Assembly: GCA_017441065.1 (NCBI GenBank)
Contig: JAFSAI010000008.1
Location: 1 to 54,482 of the forward strand
Length of the DNA: 54,482 nt
Reading direction: 5' to 3'
DNA from: Bacilli bacterium
GTDB lineage: Bacteria > Bacillota_I > Bacilli_A > RF39 > UBA660
In this document: positions 15,624 through 25,488 of the stretch, piece by piece
Numbering within the stretch: position 1 is the first letter of the stretch
How the letters are laid out: each line of letters opens with the position of its first letter
The notes under the pieces: model-generated
The model's database searches: none
Told to the model about the DNA's origin: nothing
The model's input: the letters and a program-made list of their open reading frames with translations, nothing else
Program-made: the position numbers and the translations under genes

Positions 15624-16415
15624 ATGAAAGTAAGAGTTATAAGTGCACTAGTAGCTATTGCAATATTAGTACCATTTTTAGTTATGGGTGGTATTCCATT
15701 TGCAATTATTGTAGGTGCTTTAAGTGTATGGGCATATAAAGAAGTGTTAGATTTAAAAAAAACACATAACGAAATACCTGATGCAGTGAAAGTATGTGGA
15801 TTATTTGCTTTATTATATTTAGTGTTAGGAAATTATGGAATTAATTCATTAGATTTTGCAGTAAGTTATTCAAGAATAATATTACCATTAATTCTTTTAT
15901 TGATACCAACAGTATTTTATAAAAAAGATAAATATACAACAAAAGATGCTTTTCATTTATTAGGTTTAGTATATTTATTAGGAATGATTTTCAATCTAAT
16001 AATTGTTATTAGAAATATAAATGTTTATTTATTATTATACTTATTATGTGTAACAGTTTTTACAGACACTTTCGCTTATTTAATAGGATGTTTAATTGGT
16101 CGCCATAAAATGGCTCCGACAATTAGTCCTAAAAAATCTTGGGAAGGTGCTATTGCTGGTCTTATTGGTGGAACTGCAATTGCTACAATTTTTTATTCTA
16201 ATTTAGTTGGAGATTTTAGCATTAAAGTTTTAATTATTACAATGATTTTATCAGTAGTTGGACAACTTGGAGACTTAGTATTTAGTAAAATAAAAAGAGA
16301 AAATGATATTAAAGATTTCTCTAATATAATGCCAGGTCATGGTGGTGTATTAGATAGACTTGATAGTTTATCATTTGTAATATTTGTTTATGTAGTAATA
16401 ATATGGTTTATATAA
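15624..16415 (+). CDS. cdsA: Phosphatidate cytidylyltransferase
   Basis: Makes CDP-diacylglycerol from phosphatidic acid and CTP at the membrane; its product is the substrate of the PgsA-like enzyme at 2898. The signature S-K-x-K-R-x4-D with PGHGGVLDRLDS near the C-terminus is complete. About eight membrane segments, 263 residues. The cdsA-rseP pair is conserved, but dxr, often between them, is absent. Confidence 0.95.
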   Translation: MKVRVISALVAIAILVPFLVMGGIPFAIIVGALSVWAYKEVLDLKKTHNEIPDAVKVCGLFALLYLVLGNYGINSLDFAVSYSRIILPLILLLIPTVFYKKDKYTTKDAFHLLGLVYLLGMIFNLIIVIRNINVYLLLYLLCVTVFTDTFAYLIGCLIGRHKMAPTISPKKSWEGAIAGLIGGTAIATIFYSNLVGDFSIKVLIITMILSVVGQLGDLVFSKIKRENDIKDFSNIMPGHGGVLDRLDSLSFVIFVYVVIIWFI

Positions 16416-16430
16416 GGAGATGATAACAAC

Positions 16431-17483
16431 ATGTGGTTTTTAACATTAATATTATTTATATTTATTTTAGGAATTATTGTTTTAGTTCATGAATTAGGTC
16501 ATTTCTTATGGGCTAAAAAGTTTGGAGTTTATATTTATGAGTTTTCTATCGGTATGGGCCCAGTAGTTTATTCAAGAACAGGAAAAAAAGATGGAATAAA
16601 ATATAATGTTAGAGCTTTTCCAATTGGTGGATTTGTATCTATGGCTGGAGAAGTGTATGAGGATGACAAAAAAATTCCCAAAGATAGATGCTTATGTAAT
16701 AAGCCAATTTGGCAAAGAGTAATAGTTATGGCTGCTGGAGTTATGAATAATTTTATAATGGCTATTGTAATATTATTTGTAATGGCACTTTTTTGGGGAA
16801 GTAATTCTTTAACACCAAAAGTAGATGCAGTAGTTGAAGGATATCCTGCAGCAGAAGCTGGAATAGTTAAAGGTGATATAATTGTATCAGTTAATAATCA
16901 TAAGGTAAGTTCTTGGGACGAAACACAAATAGTACTTTATTATAAAAATAAAAATGATTATACTGAATTTAGAATAAAACATGAAGATGGAAGTTTTGAT
17001 AATTATAAACTTTCGAAAAAAGAATATGTTGCAGAAGATGGAACTAAATCAGAAATGTTTGGATTCGAAATTAGTCAAGAAGAAACAATTGGACTATGGA
17101 GTAAGATAAAATATGCTTTTGAAAAGTTTTGGGCATTAGTATCTTCATTATGGTTAACTGTTGTCGGTCTTGTTTCTGGAAAGATATCAGTTGATGCTTT
17201 ATCTGGACCGGTTGGAATATTTAATGTAGTTGGAGAAAGTGCTAAATTAGGCGTTGCTTATGTAGTTTACTTGATTGCATACTTATCAATAAATGTTGGT
17301 GTTATAAATATTCTTCCGTTCCCAGCTTTTGATGGAGGTAGAATTTTATTCTTACTTATTGAAAAAATTAAAGGAAGTCCAATAAATCAAAAATTTGAAA
17401 ATTGGTGTCATACGATTGGCTTTATATTATTAATGATTTTAATTATTTATGTAACAATAAATGATATTATAAATTTATTTTAA
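16431..17483 (+). CDS. rseP: Site-2 intramembrane protease RseP/RasP
   Basis: A membrane zinc metalloprotease (M50B) that cuts anti-sigma factors and leftover signal peptides. The zinc motif HELGH is at residues 20-24 and the third ligand in INILPFPAFDGGRI near residue 295. A PDZ domain lies between (about 125-205). 350 residues, normal. It has a start site AGGAGAT 15 nt after cdsA. Confidence 0.96.
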   Translation: MWFLTLILFIFILGIIVLVHELGHFLWAKKFGVYIYEFSIGMGPVVYSRTGKKDGIKYNVRAFPIGGFVSMAGEVYEDDKKIPKDRCLCNKPIWQRVIVMAAGVMNNFIMAIVILFVMALFWGSNSLTPKVDAVVEGYPAAEAGIVKGDIIVSVNNHKVSSWDETQIVLYYKNKNDYTEFRIKHEDGSFDNYKLSKKEYVAEDGTKSEMFGFEISQEETIGLWSKIKYAFEKFWALVSSLWLTVVGLVSGKISVDALSGPVGIFNVVGESAKLGVAYVVYLIAYLSINVGVINILPFPAFDGGRILFLLIEKIKGSPINQKFENWCHTIGFILLMILIIYVTINDIINLF

Positions 17484-17507
17484 GTAAGCAGTAAGCTTAC
17501 TTTTTTT
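17484..17507 (+). terminator. Terminator after rseP
   Basis: GTAAGC (17484-17489) pairs with GCTTAC (17495-17500), followed by seven T. Confidence 0.85.
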
Positions 17508-17534
17508 CTTTATAAAATATGATATAATAAGAGT

Positions 17535-17611
17535 GTTCTTGTAGCTCAGTTGGATAGAGTGTATGCCTCCGACGCATAAGGTCGAGAGTTCGAATCTCTC
17601 CAAGAACACCA
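17535..17611 (+). tRNA. tRNA-Arg (anticodon CCG)
   Basis: A 77-nt cloverleaf with a 7-bp acceptor (GTTCTTG/CAAGAAC), a D arm, the anticodon stem TATGC/GCATA around loop CTCCGAC (anticodon CCG, reading CGG), and a T arm GAGAG-TTCGAAT-CTCTC. The CCA end is encoded. TATAAT at 17523-17528 is the probable -10 box. Confidence 0.95.
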
Positions 17612-17623
17612 TTTTTGAATGTA

Positions 17624-17652
17624 TTGTTAAATAGTATTATGTATGATAAAAT
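17624..17652 (+). promoter_or_regulatory. Promoter of antitoxin-like RNA 1
   Basis: TTGTTA (17624-17629), a 17-nt spacer and TAAAAT (17647-17652), shortly after the tRNA. Confidence 0.6.
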
Positions 17653-17658
17653 GTATAC

Positions 17659-17765
17659 AGATGAAGAAAACTTCATAAAATAAAAAAAGGAACACTTTAG
17701 CATTTGGTCTGCTAAGTGCTTACCTGTTTTGGGTGCACTATCCTAAGAAGGATGGTGCTTTTTCT
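17659..17765 (+). ncRNA. Antisense RNA of type I toxin-antitoxin-like locus, copy 1
   Basis: Predicted RNA of about 107 nt. It starts with a 6-bp tetraloop hairpin (ATGAAG-AAAA-CTTCAT, 17661-17676), passes through AACACTTTAGCA/TGCTAAGTGCTT (17691-17721) and ends at the terminator GCACTATCCT/AGGATGGTGC (17735-17758) with five T. It lies antisense to the 3' end of the minus-strand small hydrophobic ORF. A homologous RNA lies at 41574-41678, where the first stem has changed from GAAG/CTTC to CAAG/CTTG, a compensatory change. The antitoxin role is inferred from this layout. Confidence 0.65.
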
Positions 17766-17908
17766 ATAATCTCAATTAACAGAAATAATAGAGAGTATAT
17801 TATTCCTAAAAGTAATAGGACTAAAAAATCTTTCTTACTTATGAAGCCACCTCCAATCTAATTAATATAGAAATTTAGTGGTAAGCACCTAGCTACTAAA
17901 ATATTCCT
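17680..17908 (-). ncRNA. Predicted toxin-like transcript with 5'-3' pairing
   Basis: The message should run from about 17908 to 17680 on the minus strand. Its terminator is the stem of 17691-17702 and 17710-17721 followed by T residues (17682-17688 on the plus strand are A). Near its 5' end it carries GGTGCTTACC (complement of 17880-17889), which can pair 9 of 10 bases with GGTAAGCACT near its 3' end (complement of 17715-17724). Such end-to-end pairing is known in type I toxin mRNAs, where it blocks translation until processing. Confidence 0.55.
17738..17842 (-). CDS. Small hydrophobic toxin-like peptide (ATA at the start position)
   Basis: A 34-codon reading frame: xSKKDFLVLLLLGIIYSL, then LFLLIEIIEKAPSFLG. 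It is one membrane helix with charged ends, the pattern of type I toxins such as Fst and holin-like peptides. GGAGGTGG lies 4 nt before the first codon, which is ATA rather than ATG, and the frame has no ATG, GTG or TTG. So either ATA starts it or a start-loss mutation has silenced it. The stop codon lies inside the antisense RNA's terminator stem. A decayed homologue is at 41651. No database comparison was possible. Confidence 0.55.
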   Translation of the reverse strand: MSKKDFLVLLLLGIIYSLLFLLIEIIEKAPSFLG

Positions 17909-17914
17909 GAAAGC

Positions 17915-17943
17915 ATTATAACAAACAATTGTTTTAAAAACAA
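17915..17943 (-). promoter_or_regulatory. Promoter of the toxin-like transcript
   Basis: Read on the minus strand: TTGTTT (17943-17938), a 17-nt spacer and a consensus TATAAT (17920-17915). Confidence 0.75.
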
Positions 17944-18010
17944 TGTTTTTTTGTTGAATTAAGTGAATTGTTTATGTTAATATTATATTTAATAAAGGAG
18001 TGTGTATTTT

Positions 18011-18319
18011 ATGAAAATATACAATAAATTAGTTAGAGATAATATACCTGAAATAATGATTAAAAATGGAGCTAAGCCAGTTACAAGAATTTTATCTGAT
18101 GAAGAATATTTATCAGAACTTAACAAAAAATTATTAGAAGAAGTAAATGAGTATCTTGAATCTGAAGATGTACTGGAAATCGCTGATATTGAAGAGGTTT
18201 TATTAGCTATATTAAAAACAAAAAGAGTATCTTTAGAAGATTTTAATGAATTAAGGATAGATAAAGTTAATAAAAGAGGAGCTTTTGATAAAAAGATATT
18301 TTTAGAAAAAGAAGAATAA
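18011..18319 (+). CDS. MazG-like nucleotide pyrophosphohydrolase domain protein
   Basis: A 102-residue all-alpha protein beginning KIYNKLVRDNIPEIM, the usual start of small phage- and Firmicute-type MazG-like/PRA-PH proteins. The metal motif is visible as LLEEVNEYLE followed by EIADIEEVLLAI. It probably hydrolyses nucleotide triphosphates or related compounds; the substrate cannot be told. The ATG at 18011 has AAAGGAG at a proper distance, whereas GTG 18002 is too close to it. Confidence 0.85.
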   Translation: MKIYNKLVRDNIPEIMIKNGAKPVTRILSDEEYLSELNKKLLEEVNEYLESEDVLEIADIEEVLLAILKTKRVSLEDFNELRIDKVNKRGAFDKKIFLEKEE

Positions 18320-18333
18320 ATAATGAAAAAGAT

Positions 18334-18355
18334 AAGACAATAAGTCTTGTTTTTT
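18334..18355 (+). terminator. Possible weak terminator
   Basis: AAGAC (18334-18338) can pair with GTCTT (18344-18348), followed by G and six T. The stem is only 5 bp. Confidence 0.5.
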
Positions 18356-18404
18356 AATGACTTAAAAATACTAAAATGATATAATTAAAAAGAGGTAAAA
18401 ACAT

Positions 18405-20483
18405 ATGAATTATTTAGACACCCTTAATAAAGAACAAAGAGAAGCTGTTATGCATATAGATGGTCCGTGCCTAGTTGTAGCAGGTGCTGGATCAGGTAAA
18501 ACTAAAGTATTAACTACTAGAATAGCTTATTTAATAGAAAGTGGAATATATAGTAGTAATATTTTAGCGATTACATTTACAAATAAAGCTGCAAAAGAAA
18601 TGAAAGATAGAATAAGTAAAATAGTTAGCGATAATTATTCATTTGTAGGAACATTCCATTCATTTGGTTTAAGAGTGATAAAGGAAAACTATGAAGCTTT
18701 AGGTTTAGCTAAAAATTTTACAATAATAGATTCTGATGATGTTCTTAGCATTATTAAGAAGATATTAAAAGATTTAGGATATGATATTAAACAAGTTGCA
18801 CCTTCTTATATAAGAAACAGAATTAGTTTTATTAAAAATGAGATGTTAAGTGATGCGGAAATTGAAAGATATTTTTTATCTGAACCAGAAAAGATTGCTA
18901 AACAAGTATATTATGAATACGAAAAAGTCTTAAAGAAAAATAATGTAGTTGATTTTGATGATTTATTAAAATTACCAGTTGAATTATTTATGAAAAATGC
19001 TGATATATTAGATAAGTATCAAGAAAAATACAAATATATTTTGATAGATGAATATCAAGATACAAATGAAGTACAATATAAATTAGTTAAATTACTTTCA
19101 AATAAGTATCGTAATATATTTGTAGTAGGTGATCAAAATCAAGCAATCTATGGATTTAGACAAGCTAATTATAAGAATATTTTGAATTTTGAAAAAGATT
19201 ATCCTGATGCTAATGTTGTTGTATTAAATCAAAATTATAGAAGTACTACAACTATATTAAATGCAGCTAATTCAGTAATAAAAAATAATATTGAAAGAAA
19301 AGAAGTAAATTTATTTAGTGAATTAGGAGAAGGTGTTAAAGTAAAATATTTAAGAAGTAATGATGGTCTTCAAGAAGTAAATTTAGTAATAAATGAAATA
19401 AAAAGTTTACTTGATATGGGATATAAAAAGAATGATTTTGCAATATTTTATAGAACTAATGCTCAATCTCGTATATATGAAGAAGCAATGTTAAAAAATA
19501 ATTTTCCATATAAAGTTGTAGGTAGTTTTTATTTCTACAAAAGAAAAGAAATAAAAGATTTAATAAGTTATTTAAAATTAATTGCAAATCATAATGATGA
19601 TATTTCATTAAAAAGAGTTATTAATGAGCCAAAAAGAGGAATTGGCGCTAAGACAATTGAGTCTTTGGAAAATGAAGCAGAAATTAATGGTACATCAATG
19701 TATGATTCAATTACTAATGGCAAAGAATTAGAGTTTAAAAAAATTATTGAAGAGTTATCTAAGGAAGCAGAAAATTTATCTTTAACAGAATTAATAGATG
19801 CAGTACTTGAAAAGTCTGGGATGAAAGATGAACTAGAAAAAGAAAAGAATTTAGATAGTGCGCTTAGAATTGATAACTTGATGGAATTTAGAAGTATTAC
19901 AGAAAATTATCAAAATGTAACAGGAAGTGTTAACTTAGAAGACTTCTTGGATGAAATTAGTTTAATTGCAGATATATCAGAACATCAAAATCAAGATGAT
20001 GCAATTACATTAATGACTTTACATTCTGCTAAAGGGCTTGAATTTAAAGTAGTATTTATGGTTGGAATGGAAGAAGGATTAATGCCACATTCTAATGCTT
20101 TCTGTGAAGAAAATGGAATTGAAGAAGAAAGACGTTTATGTTATGTAGGTATAACTAGAGCTAAAGAAAGACTTTATTTAACTAATGCTAAATCGAGAAT
20201 GCTTTATGGTAAAGATATGATGAATCCACCATCAAGATTTATTTCTGAAATATCAAGTGAATATATTGAATCTAATATTCAAGAAGAAAAGAAAATAAAT
20301 AAAGATTTATTATATGATTCAGAAAATGAAGAATATAAGAGTGGCGAAGTTGTAACGCATTTATCATTTGGTAGAGGTGTTGTAATTGGTGTTGATGAAA
20401 GATTTGTTACAGTAGCATTTGATAAAAGATTTGGAATAAAAAAATTCTTAAAGAATTATAAAGGTCTTAAGAAAGGAAAATGA
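18405..20483 (+). CDS. pcrA: ATP-dependent DNA helicase PcrA/UvrD
   Basis: A superfamily 1A 3'-5' helicase for repair and replication. Motif I AGAGSGKTKVL (about residues 27-37), Ia ITFTNKAAKEM, II DEYQDTN, III GDQNQAIYGF, IV LNQNYRS, V TLHSAKGLEF and VI ITRAKERL are all present. At 692 residues it is slightly short of Bacillus PcrA. The C-terminal Tudor-like region (VVTHLSFGRGVVIGV) is retained. It is followed at once by galU. Confidence 0.97.
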   Translation: MNYLDTLNKEQREAVMHIDGPCLVVAGAGSGKTKVLTTRIAYLIESGIYSSNILAITFTNKAAKEMKDRISKIVSDNYSFVGTFHSFGLRVIKENYEALGLAKNFTIIDSDDVLSIIKKILKDLGYDIKQVAPSYIRNRISFIKNEMLSDAEIERYFLSEPEKIAKQVYYEYEKVLKKNNVVDFDDLLKLPVELFMKNADILDKYQEKYKYILIDEYQDTNEVQYKLVKLLSNKYRNIFVVGDQNQAIYGFRQANYKNILNFEKDYPDANVVVLNQNYRSTTTILNAANSVIKNNIERKEVNLFSELGEGVKVKYLRSNDGLQEVNLVINEIKSLLDMGYKKNDFAIFYRTNAQSRIYEEAMLKNNFPYKVVGSFYFYKRKEIKDLISYLKLIANHNDDISLKRVINEPKRGIGAKTIESLENEAEINGTSMYDSITNGKELEFKKIIEELSKEAENLSLTELIDAVLEKSGMKDELEKEKNLDSALRIDNLMEFRSITENYQNVTGSVNLEDFLDEISLIADISEHQNQDDAITLMTLHSAKGLEFKVVFMVGMEEGLMPHSNAFCEENGIEEERRLCYVGITRAKERLYLTNAKSRMLYGKDMMNPPSRFISEISSEYIESNIQEEKKINKDLLYDSENEEYKSGEVVTHLSFGRGVVIGVDERFVTVAFDKRFGIKKFLKNYKGLKKGK

Positions 20484-20484
20484 T

Positions 20485-21339
20485 ATGAAAGTCACAAAAT
20501 GTGTAATTCCAATTGCTGGAAAGGGAACAAGACGTTTGCCAATTACAAAGACTATTTCAAAAGAAATGTTTCCAATATTAAATGAACCAACAATATTATT
20601 ACAGGTTAAAGAATGTTTAAAAAGTGGAATTGATGAAATAATATTTGTAGTTAATAAAGATAATTATGATTTAATTAAGAGTTTCTTCAGTGAAAATAAA
20701 GAATTAGAAGAATTTTTAGAAGGAAGTAGTAAAAAAGAATTACTAAGTGAATTAAAAGAAATAATTACTAAAATAAAATTTCATTATGTATTTCAAGATG
20801 AAAATATAAGAGGAACAGCTGGAGCAATATATGCTGCTCGGGAATTTATAAAAGATGAATATTTTGGAGTTTTATTCGGAGATGATTTATATGATTCAGA
20901 AGTGCCAGTGTTAAAACAAGTTATTGATGAAGTAGAAAAATATAATTGTTCAGTTATTGGCGTAAGCGAAGTAGAAGAAGAACTTAAAAATTACTATTAT
21001 CTTGTAAAATACAAAGAAGATAATATATTAGATTATTTTGCTAGAACTAAAGAAGAAAAAGAAAATGCTAGTAATCATAAAATGTTAGGTAGAATGGTAC
21101 TTTATTCAAGTTTTATCGATAAAGTATTAGAAAGCAAAAAATATGATGATAACGAATATTTTATACCTGACGTTTTAGAATTATTAAATGAAGAAATAAG
21201 AACTGCAAAATGTAATGGAATTTATTATAATATAGGTAATTTATTAGGTTTTATTAAAGCAAATATAGCATATGGCTTAAAAAATGATACAATAAAAGAG
21301 GATTTATTAGATTTTATTAAAAATCAAATAGATAAATAA
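20485..21339 (+). CDS. galU: UTP-glucose-1-phosphate uridylyltransferase
   Basis: Makes UDP-glucose from glucose-1-phosphate and UTP, for glycolipids and surface polymers. The nucleotide-binding start (IPIAGKGTRRLPITKTISKE) and the loops GTAGAIYAA and FGDDLYDSE match GalU/GtaB. 284 residues, standard. It starts 2 nt after the pcrA stop and is probably co-transcribed with pcrA. A second nucleotidyltransferase gene follows. Confidence 0.92.
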   Translation: MKVTKCVIPIAGKGTRRLPITKTISKEMFPILNEPTILLQVKECLKSGIDEIIFVVNKDNYDLIKSFFSENKELEEFLEGSSKKELLSELKEIITKIKFHYVFQDENIRGTAGAIYAAREFIKDEYFGVLFGDDLYDSEVPVLKQVIDEVEKYNCSVIGVSEVEEELKNYYYLVKYKEDNILDYFARTKEEKENASNHKMLGRMVLYSSFIDKVLESKKYDDNEYFIPDVLELLNEEIRTAKCNGIYYNIGNLLGFIKANIAYGLKNDTIKEDLLDFIKNQIDK

Positions 21340-21354
21340 GAAAGGAATTTAATT

Positions 21355-22260
21355 ATGAAAAAAGATTTAACATTATTAGTATTAGCTGCTGGAATGGGTA
21401 GCAGATTTGGTGGTTTAAAACAAATTGAACCAGTTGGACCAAATGGAGAATTTATTATTGATTATTCAATAAAAGATGCAATTATTGCAGGTTTTAACAA
21501 AGTAGTTTTTGTTATCAAAGAAGAAAACTATGATATTTTTAAAGAAACTATTGGAAAAAGAGTAGAAGATAAAATAAAAGTAGAATATGTTTTCCAAAAG
21601 ATAGATGATATACCTGAAGGAATAAATATTCCAAACACAAGAGTTAAACCTTTGGGAACAGCTCATGCACTTTATGCAACTAGAAATGCAATTCATGAAA
21701 ATTTTGCAACAATAAATGCAGATGATTTTTATGGTAGAGATGCTTATATAAAAGCTGCTGAATTTTTAAATAATTGTAAAGATAACGAATATGGAATAGT
21801 AGCATATAAAGTAGGTAATACTTTAACTGAAAATGGTTCTGTTAAAAGAGGAGTTGTATTTGAAAACAATGGTTTACTAAGCAGAATATGTGAAAGCAGT
21901 ATTGTTGAAAAAAATGGTTTTGCAGATTGCACTCCACTTGATGGAAGTGAACAATTTACAACAAGTTTAGAACAACCAGTATCAATGAATTTATTCTGTT
22001 TAACACCAAAATTACTTAAATTTATTACTGAAGATATTAATAGATTCTTTAAAGAAAGTGATAATGATTTAAATACTTGTGAATATTTACTTCCTAATGC
22101 AGTATTTGATAGTTCTGTAAAAGAAAATGAACCAATTAAAGTTGTTACTACTGATAGTAAATATTTAGGAATGACTTATAGAGAAGATTTAGAGGTATTA
22201 AAAAACGGAATATTAAAAGAGATAGAAAAAGGAACATACGAAAATAATTTATGGGGGTAA
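21355..22260 (+). CDS. Nucleotidyltransferase family protein
   Basis: A sugar-nucleotide-type transferase of 301 residues: nucleotide loop LAAGMGSRFGGLKQIEPVGP, a metal site in INADDFYG, and GTAHALYATR. It resembles the GlmU/RmlA fold but lacks the left-handed helix acyltransferase domain. Such proteins often sit beside choline or sugar kinases of licC-like pathways; none is nearby. The substrate is unknown. It lies 15 nt after galU and 8 nt before ligA. Confidence 0.8.
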   Translation: MKKDLTLLVLAAGMGSRFGGLKQIEPVGPNGEFIIDYSIKDAIIAGFNKVVFVIKEENYDIFKETIGKRVEDKIKVEYVFQKIDDIPEGINIPNTRVKPLGTAHALYATRNAIHENFATINADDFYGRDAYIKAAEFLNNCKDNEYGIVAYKVGNTLTENGSVKRGVVFENNGLLSRICESSIVEKNGFADCTPLDGSEQFTTSLEQPVSMNLFCLTPKLLKFITEDINRFFKESDNDLNTCEYLLPNAVFDSSVKENEPIKVVTTDSKYLGMTYREDLEVLKNGILKEIEKGTYENNLWG

Positions 22261-22265
22261 AATAA

Positions 22266-24837
<2,572 letters not shown>

Positions 24838-24846
<9 letters not shown>

Positions 24847-24867
24847 CAAGATTAATCTCTTTTTTTG
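24838..24867 (+). terminator. Terminator of the pcrA-ligA operon
   Basis: AGAGGTTAA (24838-24846) pairs with TTAATCTCT (24852-24860; one G:T pair), followed by T7. Confidence 0.8.
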
Positions 24868-24895
24868 TGTTAAAAATAAAATAATTAATATATAA

Positions 24896-25084
24896 TTAAT
24901 ACAGGTAATCTTGATAAAGAATCTGCGTTACGGTTATAATTCCAATAATAGTGCTTACAATGCGTGGAATGTGAATTCGAACGGTAAAGTCGACTGGAAT
25001 AATTTGACTAATGCGAATTCGGTTCGCCCAGCCCACTATAACTTGAATGATAATATGGTTAAGACTATATTTTTGGGAAGATAG
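24896..25084 (+). pseudogene. Orphan AAY-rich remnant resembling a DGR variable/template repeat
   Basis: A reading frame without a start codon, open from just after a TAA (24893) to a TAG (25082-25084). Its core reads YNSNNSAYNAWNVNSNGKVD, then WNNLTNANSVRPAHYNL. Asn is encoded by AAT/AAC at many positions around a conserved G-K and before VRPA. This is the look of template or variable repeats of diversity-generating retroelements, whose targets have lectin/FGE-like C-termini. Codon use (GCG, TCG, CGC, GTC, GAC) is richer in GC than its surroundings. The G-to-VRP spacing (12 residues) equals that in the proteins at 49183 and 50554. No reverse transcriptase gene is in this window. Confidence 0.55.
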
Positions 25085-25122
25085 AGGACAAAGATTATCT
25101 AGGATATTTAATCCAAAATAAA

Positions 25123-25172
25123 AACGGAGATGGTATATTTTACGAAATAACCTATTACTCCGTTATTTTTTT
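25123..25172 (+). terminator. Terminator-like inverted repeat after the orphan remnant
   Basis: AACGGAG (25123-25129) pairs with CTCCGTT (25158-25164), with a long 28-nt loop and a following T-rich stretch. It probably ended the transcript of the lost gene. Confidence 0.5.
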
Positions 25173-25204
25173 GAATTTTTATAGATTATAAAATGTTTAT
25201 TTAA

Positions 25205-25233
25205 CAAATAAAAAACTTAGATTTCTCTAAGTT
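25205..25233 (-). terminator. Terminator of rpmB
   Basis: On the minus strand AACTTAGA (25233-25226) pairs with TCTAAGTT (25221-25214) around a GAAA loop, followed by T residues. Confidence 0.8.
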
Positions 25234-25390
25234 ATTTTATTTTTTTAGCTTCTCTTGCACTAATTCTTACTTTTTGACCATCAATAGTTTTCTTTTGTAA
25301 ATTTGGCTTTTGAACCATTTTTGTAGCATTTAAAGCATGGCTTCTTTTGTTTCCTGCTAAAGGTTTTTTATTTGTAATCTTTTTTGCCAT
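25232..25390 (-). CDS. rpmB: Ribosomal protein bL28
   Basis: 52 residues of the large-subunit protein bL28, with the core GNKRSHALNATK, PNLQKKTIDGQKVRISARE. It is about 10 residues shorter than usual and the N-terminal Cys/zinc region (normally C-x-V-TGK) has become KITNKKP. The ATG at 25390 follows GGAGG; an earlier ATG at 25426 lies in the promoter-proximal leader. Confidence 0.94.
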   Translation of the reverse strand: MAKKITNKKPLAGNKRSHALNATKMVQKPNLQKKTIDGQKVRISAREAKKIK

Positions 25391-25416
25391 TATAAAGCCT
25401 CCTTTTTCTCTTAAAA

Positions 25417-25445
25417 ACTTTATCATAGATACTAATATTTGTCAA
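25417..25445 (-). promoter_or_regulatory. Promoter of rpmB, facing the dnaE promoter
   Basis: On the minus strand a consensus TTGACA (25445-25440), a 17-nt spacer and TAAAGT (25422-25417). The divergent dnaE transcript probably uses TATAAT at 25465-25470. Confidence 0.7.
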
Positions 25446-25488
25446 ATATTTTTCATCTTTATGTTATAATGAATTTAGGGAGGATCAT

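Noticed and set aside
17680-17765. SRP RNA or 6S RNA at the locus after tRNA-Arg
   Set aside because: No GNRA-capped SRP helix 8 or 6S bulge is seen; the hairpins fit an antisense RNA and terminator pair and the second copy supports this.
24896-25084. A complete diversity-generating retroelement
   Set aside because: No reverse transcriptase or Avd gene exists in the window, and the surface-gene loops differ from the remnant at many non-A bases, so a direct template relation is not shown.
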